Below, piece after piece: positions 61,805 to 64,000 of a DNA stretch of 64,000 nucleotides. Every line of letters begins with the position of its first letter. The stretch's first letter is position 1. The translations under genes were made by a program, and so were the position numbers. The notes beneath the pieces were generated by a model. It was not told the DNA's origin. It saw only the letters and a list, made by a program, of their open reading frames with translations, and made no database searches. Origin of the DNA: CAZJHX01 sp964545715 (GTDB lineage: Bacteria; Myxococcota_A; UBA9042; GCA-2863065); the NCBI GenBank assembly GCA_964545715.1, contig CAZJHX010000045.1, forward strand, positions 4,508 to 68,507, given 5' to 3'.

Positions 61805-62553
61805 AGAAGATCCGTCTCGATCAGCGGGTCGTTGCCGACGGCCTCGCGCCGTCCCGCGAGCGCGCCAAGGCGCTGATCCTCTCAGGCATCGTGCTGGTTG
61901 ACGACACGCCGGTCACTAAAGCCGGTACACCGGTCGCCCCGGACGCCGCCGTGCGACTGAAGTCGGGCGCCGCACCCAAAGCATGGGTCAGCCGCGGCGC
62001 GCACAAGCTGCTGCCCGCGCTCGAGACATTTGGTGTCGACCCGACCGGCCGCGTGTGTCTTGACGTAGGCGCCTCCACGGGGGGCTTCACAGACGTCCTT
62101 TTGCAGCGTGGCGCCCAGCGCGTGTACGCGGTGGATGTCGGCTACGGACAGCTGGCGTGGAAAGTCCGCCAGGACCCGCGCGTCGTAGTGCTGGAGCGAA
62201 CGAACGCGCGTCATCTGACCGCCGAGCACGTGCCCGAGTTGGTGTCGCTGGTCGTGGTGGACGTCAGCTTCATCAGCGTCACGCTGCTGCTGGAAGCCGT
62301 CGTCGCGCGCACAGCCCCCGACGCCGACCTCCTGGTGATGGTAAAGCCGCAGTTCGAGGCGGGGCGGGGCAACGTCGGCAAAGGCGGCGTCGTCCGGGAC
62401 GAAGCCGTGCGCGCACAAACCATCGAGCGGGTCGGTGATGCGGCGACCGCGCTCGGACTGACCGTGCTGGGTTCGCGCGACAACGACATTCGCGGCCCCA
62501 AGGGCAACTTGGAGACGTTTCTACACCTGCGAACGCCACAAAAAACTCTGTAA
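61801..62553 (+). CDS. tlyA: TlyA family rRNA (cytidine-2'-O)-methyltransferase
   Basis: A 250-residue methyltransferase of the TlyA / hemolysin A family, which methylates ribosomal RNA. An N-terminal S4 RNA-binding domain (IRLDQRVVADGLAPSRERAK, AWVSRGAHKLLPALE) is followed by an FtsJ-like Rossmann domain (CLDVGASTGGFTDVLLQRGA, YAVDVGYGQLAWKVR, VVVDVSFISVTLLL, LLVMVKPQFEAGRGNVGKGG). TTG 61801 overlaps the xseB stop (TTGA). xseB next to tlyA is a common arrangement; dxs, often in between, is absent. Confidence 0.93.
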   Translation: MKKIRLDQRVVADGLAPSRERAKALILSGIVLVDDTPVTKAGTPVAPDAAVRLKSGAAPKAWVSRGAHKLLPALETFGVDPTGRVCLDVGASTGGFTDVLLQRGAQRVYAVDVGYGQLAWKVRQDPRVVVLERTNARHLTAEHVPELVSLVVVDVSFISVTLLLEAVVARTAPDADLLVMVKPQFEAGRGNVGKGGVVRDEAVRAQTIERVGDAATALGLTVLGSRDNDIRGPKGNLETFLHLRTPQKTL

Positions 62554-62571
62554 CTAATGATCTACAAAGGC

Positions 62572-62620
62572 ATACCGTTCGTAGGTCAGATACCTGTGAG
62601 ATACCGCCGCCCTGTTGACA
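62572..62620 (+). promoter_or_regulatory. ATACC direct repeats and TTGACA upstream of the RiPP operon
   Basis: ATACC occurs at 62572-62576, 62590-62594 and 62601-62605; the last two are in AGATACC units exactly 11 bases apart, followed by TTGACA at 62615-62620. A helical-turn direct repeat abutting a -35 box is the usual layout for an OmpR/PhoB-type activator. No convincing -10 is seen 16-18 bases on, so the promoter itself is unsure. The rest of 62554-62758 holds nothing recognisable. Confidence 0.3.
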
Positions 62621-62758
62621 AAAGCCAATGTGCTCAGAGAAACTCGGCGTCAAGGTTTACAGGTTCGTGTGGTTCGGGACCTGCTTCCACGACCGGCGTA
62701 GCAAGTCGTGGCGGTTGTAACTATGGCAAACACCATTGTGTGTGATGGAGTAGAAAAT

Positions 62759-63217
62759 ATGAATCGTCGGGACTTTGGAAAGATGGTTCTTGCGGCCGCT
62801 GGCGGCATTGTCGCAGCCGGGGCCACCGCCACTTCCGCTTCTGCCCGGACGCGTACCGACGCCTCCGAGGGCGGCGGCTCGTGCAAGGGCTCCGGCTCCT
62901 GTAAGGGCTCGGGCTCCTGTAAGGGCTCCGGCTCCTGTAAGGGCTCCGGCTCGTGCAAGGGCTCCGGCTCGTGCAAAGGCTCCGGTTCCTGCAAGGGCTC
63001 CGGCTCGTGCAAGGGCTCCGGCTCGTGCAAGGGCTCCGGCTCGTGCAAAACCGCCAGCTCCTGCAAGGGCTCCGGCTCCTGCAAGGGCTCCGGCTCCTGC
63101 AAGGGCTCCGGCTCCTGCAAAGGCTCCGGCTCCTGCAAAGGCTCCGGCTCCTGCAAGGGCTCCGGCTCCTGCAAGGGCTCCGGCTCCTGCAAAAGCCAGG
63201 GTGGCTGCGGCATGTAG
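62759..63217 (+). CDS. Tat-exported Cys-repeat protein, candidate MNIO RiPP precursor
   Basis: A 152-residue protein. The leader has a twin-arginine signal (MNRRDFGKMVLAAAGGIVAA) with probable cleavage after SASA at residue 29. Then come 19 cysteines at positions 42, 48, 54 and so on to 150, every sixth residue without exception, in the unit SCKGSG. Only two units differ: SCKTAS at the tenth Cys and SCKSQG at the eighteenth; the protein ends GGCGM. ATG 62759 has GGAG eight bases upstream. The next gene is a DUF692/MNIO enzyme, which in known systems oxidises Cys of such exported Cys-repeat peptides (HvfA/bufferin-like) to oxazolone/thioamide or thiooxazole groups. Likely role: metal (copper) binding after modification. 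A metallothionein-like unmodified protein is the alternative. Confidence 0.85.
   Translation: MNRRDFGKMVLAAAGGIVAAGATATSASARTRTDASEGGGSCKGSGSCKGSGSCKGSGSCKGSGSCKGSGSCKGSGSCKGSGSCKGSGSCKGSGSCKTASSCKGSGSCKGSGSCKGSGSCKGSGSCKGSGSCKGSGSCKGSGSCKSQGGCGM
62876..63199 (+). repeat. Eighteen tandem 18-base units (SCKGSG repeats)
   Basis: The coding repeat ggctcctgcaagggctcc runs 18 times with no gaps. Units 1-10 vary at synonymous sites (TGT/TGC, TCG/TCC), while units 11-18 are almost identical, differing mainly in AAG/AAA. That suggests recent amplification of the second block. Confidence 0.9.
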
Positions 63218-63224
63218 TCGCGCT

Positions 63225-63285
63225 CGGTCGCCCCGCATGGTCTCACGCGCCTAACACAGCGTGTGCCGGCCGTCGGGGCGCACCG
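63225..63285 (+). promoter_or_regulatory. Long stem-loop between precursor and MNIO genes
   Basis: CGGTCGCCCCG (63225-63235) pairs with CGGGGCGCACCG (63274-63285; one-base bulge), enclosing a second stem CACGC (63244-63248) / GCGTG (63259-63263). It is followed by a pyrimidine-rich stretch rather than a clean T-run. It probably acts as a leaky terminator or processing hairpin that lowers MNIO mRNA relative to precursor mRNA. Confidence 0.5.
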
Positions 63286-63304
63286 TCTCTTCCCTGCCTC
63301 CTTT

Positions 63305-64000
63305 ATGGTCATCAATAATCGATGGAACTTGCCGGATCTCGGCATCGGCGTAGGACTTCGTCCTGAGTTCTATCCGTACCTGACCGAACATTGGCCCGCA
63401 GTCGACTGGTTTGAGGTCATCTCCGAGAACTTCATCGACACCGAGGGCAAGCCCCTCTACTACCTGGACATGTTCGCCGAGCGGTACCCCATCGTGCTGC
63501 ACGGCGTCTCGCTGTCCATCGGATCGACCGATCCGATCAACTACGACTATCTGAGCAAGCTGAAGGCCCTGGCCAAGCGCATCAACGCGCCGTGGATGGG
63601 CGATCACGTGTGCTGGACCGGCGTCGGCGGCATCAACGGTCACGATCTGCTGCCGGTCCCCTACAACGAAGAGACGCTGGCCCACCTGGTCGAGCGCATC
63701 AAGCTGGTTCAGGACTTCCTGGAGCGTCCGCTTGTCCTGGAGAACCCGTCCACGTACGCCTCGTTCACAGTCTCGACCATGACCGAGCCCGAGTTCATTG
63801 CAGCCATGGCAAAAGAGTCGGACTGCGCCCTGCTGCTGGACGTCAACAACATCTATGTGCAGGCGCGCAACCACGGGCTGGACCCTTGGGACTACCTCAA
63901 GGATTTCCCGTACGACCGGGTCGTGCAAATACACCTGGCCGGCCACACGGACAACGGCGAACACAGCAACGACACCCACCACAACTACCTGGTGGATACG
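63305..64000 (+). CDS. DUF692 / MNIO family RiPP-modifying enzyme, 3' truncated by window
   Basis: 232 residues are visible of an expected 270-290. The DUF692 TIM-barrel signature is clear: LGIGVGLRPEFYPYL, WFEVISENFI (residues 35-44), IVLHGVSLSIGS (His66), WMGDHVCWTG (Asp100, His101), LVLENPSTYASF (Glu146), LLLDVNNIYVQARNHG (Asp179) and VVQIHLAGHTD (His210, His214). These are the metal-ligand positions of multinuclear non-heme iron oxidative enzymes (MbnB, TglH, HvfB/BufB types), which modify Cys residues in partner peptides. The start is ATG 63305, with no clear ribosome site. It lies 87 bases after the Cys-repeat precursor. A partner protein (DUF2063-like) and a DoxX-type membrane gene often follow in such operons, beyond this edge. 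Confidence 0.93.
   Translation, partial: MVINNRWNLPDLGIGVGLRPEFYPYLTEHWPAVDWFEVISENFIDTEGKPLYYLDMFAERYPIVLHGVSLSIGSTDPINYDYLSKLKALAKRINAPWMGDHVCWTGVGGINGHDLLPVPYNEETLAHLVERIKLVQDFLERPLVLENPSTYASFTVSTMTEPEFIAAMAKESDCALLLDVNNIYVQARNHGLDPWDYLKDFPYDRVVQIHLAGHTDNGEHSNDTHHNYLVDT

Noticed and set aside
62572..62758. Fur box or copper-regulator operator before the RiPP gene
   Set aside because: No match to a Fur or CueR-type palindrome could be seen; only the weaker direct repeat was kept.
62876..63199. CRISPR array
   Set aside because: The 18-base units are contiguous without spacers and stay in one reading frame.
62650..63345. Minus-strand frames with long LQEPEP or AGAGALAG repeats
   Set aside because: Only mirror images of the SCKGSG coding repeat.
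63251..63982. 243-residue minus-strand open frame at the right edge
   Set aside because: It is antisense to the open-ended DUF692 gene, whose plus-strand translation shows the complete family motifs.

Overview
The window is about 64 kb of GC-rich bacterial chromosome, densely coding and with no mobile elements, tRNA, rRNA or CRISPR. Several traits point to a predatory or complex deltaproteobacterial lineage (Myxococcota, Bradymonadota or relatives): Cys-rich lipoproteins with Asp/Val/Pro-rich linkers, a myxobacteria-type 'CGNG...EQCDD...DGC' Cys repeat, a giant surface protein ending in a Cys-Gly-Cys / membrane helix / Arg-rich tail of MYXO-CTERM style, and a complete type II secretion operon with gspN. 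The phylum is inferred from domain style; no rRNA is present to fix it.

Layout. 1-881: ybaB (5' truncated) and recR. 889-5819 (minus): a Tat-signal protein, a membrane-anchored VWA-like protein and an 899-residue amidase / M23-like protein. 5871-10348 (minus): hybrid histidine kinase, PAS-GGDEF-EAL protein and a lone receiver. 10431-13524: SLC13 transporter, Bax-inhibitor-1 protein and murI. 13511-18863: a GPI-ethanolamine-phosphate-transferase-like enzyme split by a 10-N gap (probably an assembly artefact) and two GT-C-type membrane glycosyltransferases. 18803-23631: FtsX-like permease with Cys-rich ectodomain, DUF3352-like protein, thpR and a small Cys-rich lipoprotein. 23646-38860 (minus): the gspC-D-E-F-G-H-I-J-K-L-M-N operon, tightly coupled by overlapping codons, with a probable AUU start for gspI. 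38971-40335: an NtrC-type activator. Palindromes of the form TGACA-N3-TGTCA lie upstream of both gspC and the activator, suggesting that it controls the secretion operon and itself. 40609-54683: Cys-rich lipoprotein, a structured 3' region with a strong terminator, the 3.6k-residue surface protein and a second Cys-rich lipoprotein. 54723-60032 (minus): orphan dam and an ATGA-coupled SGNH / NlpC-P60 / papain-like-looking operon, probably acting on the cell wall. 60094-62553 (plus): outer-membrane-like protein, MEMO-family amrB, xseB and tlyA.

The most interesting segment is the right edge. At 62759-63217 there is a small Tat-exported protein with 19 cysteines at an exact six-residue period (SCKGSG repeats). 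It is followed, after a long hairpin, by a DUF692 / MNIO (multinuclear non-heme iron oxidative) enzyme from 63305 that runs off the end. Precursor plus MNIO is the hallmark of a Cys-modifying RiPP pathway (methanobactin, TglH, HvfA/bufferin type). The size and regularity of this precursor and its Tat signal look unusual, and partner genes are expected just beyond position 64000.
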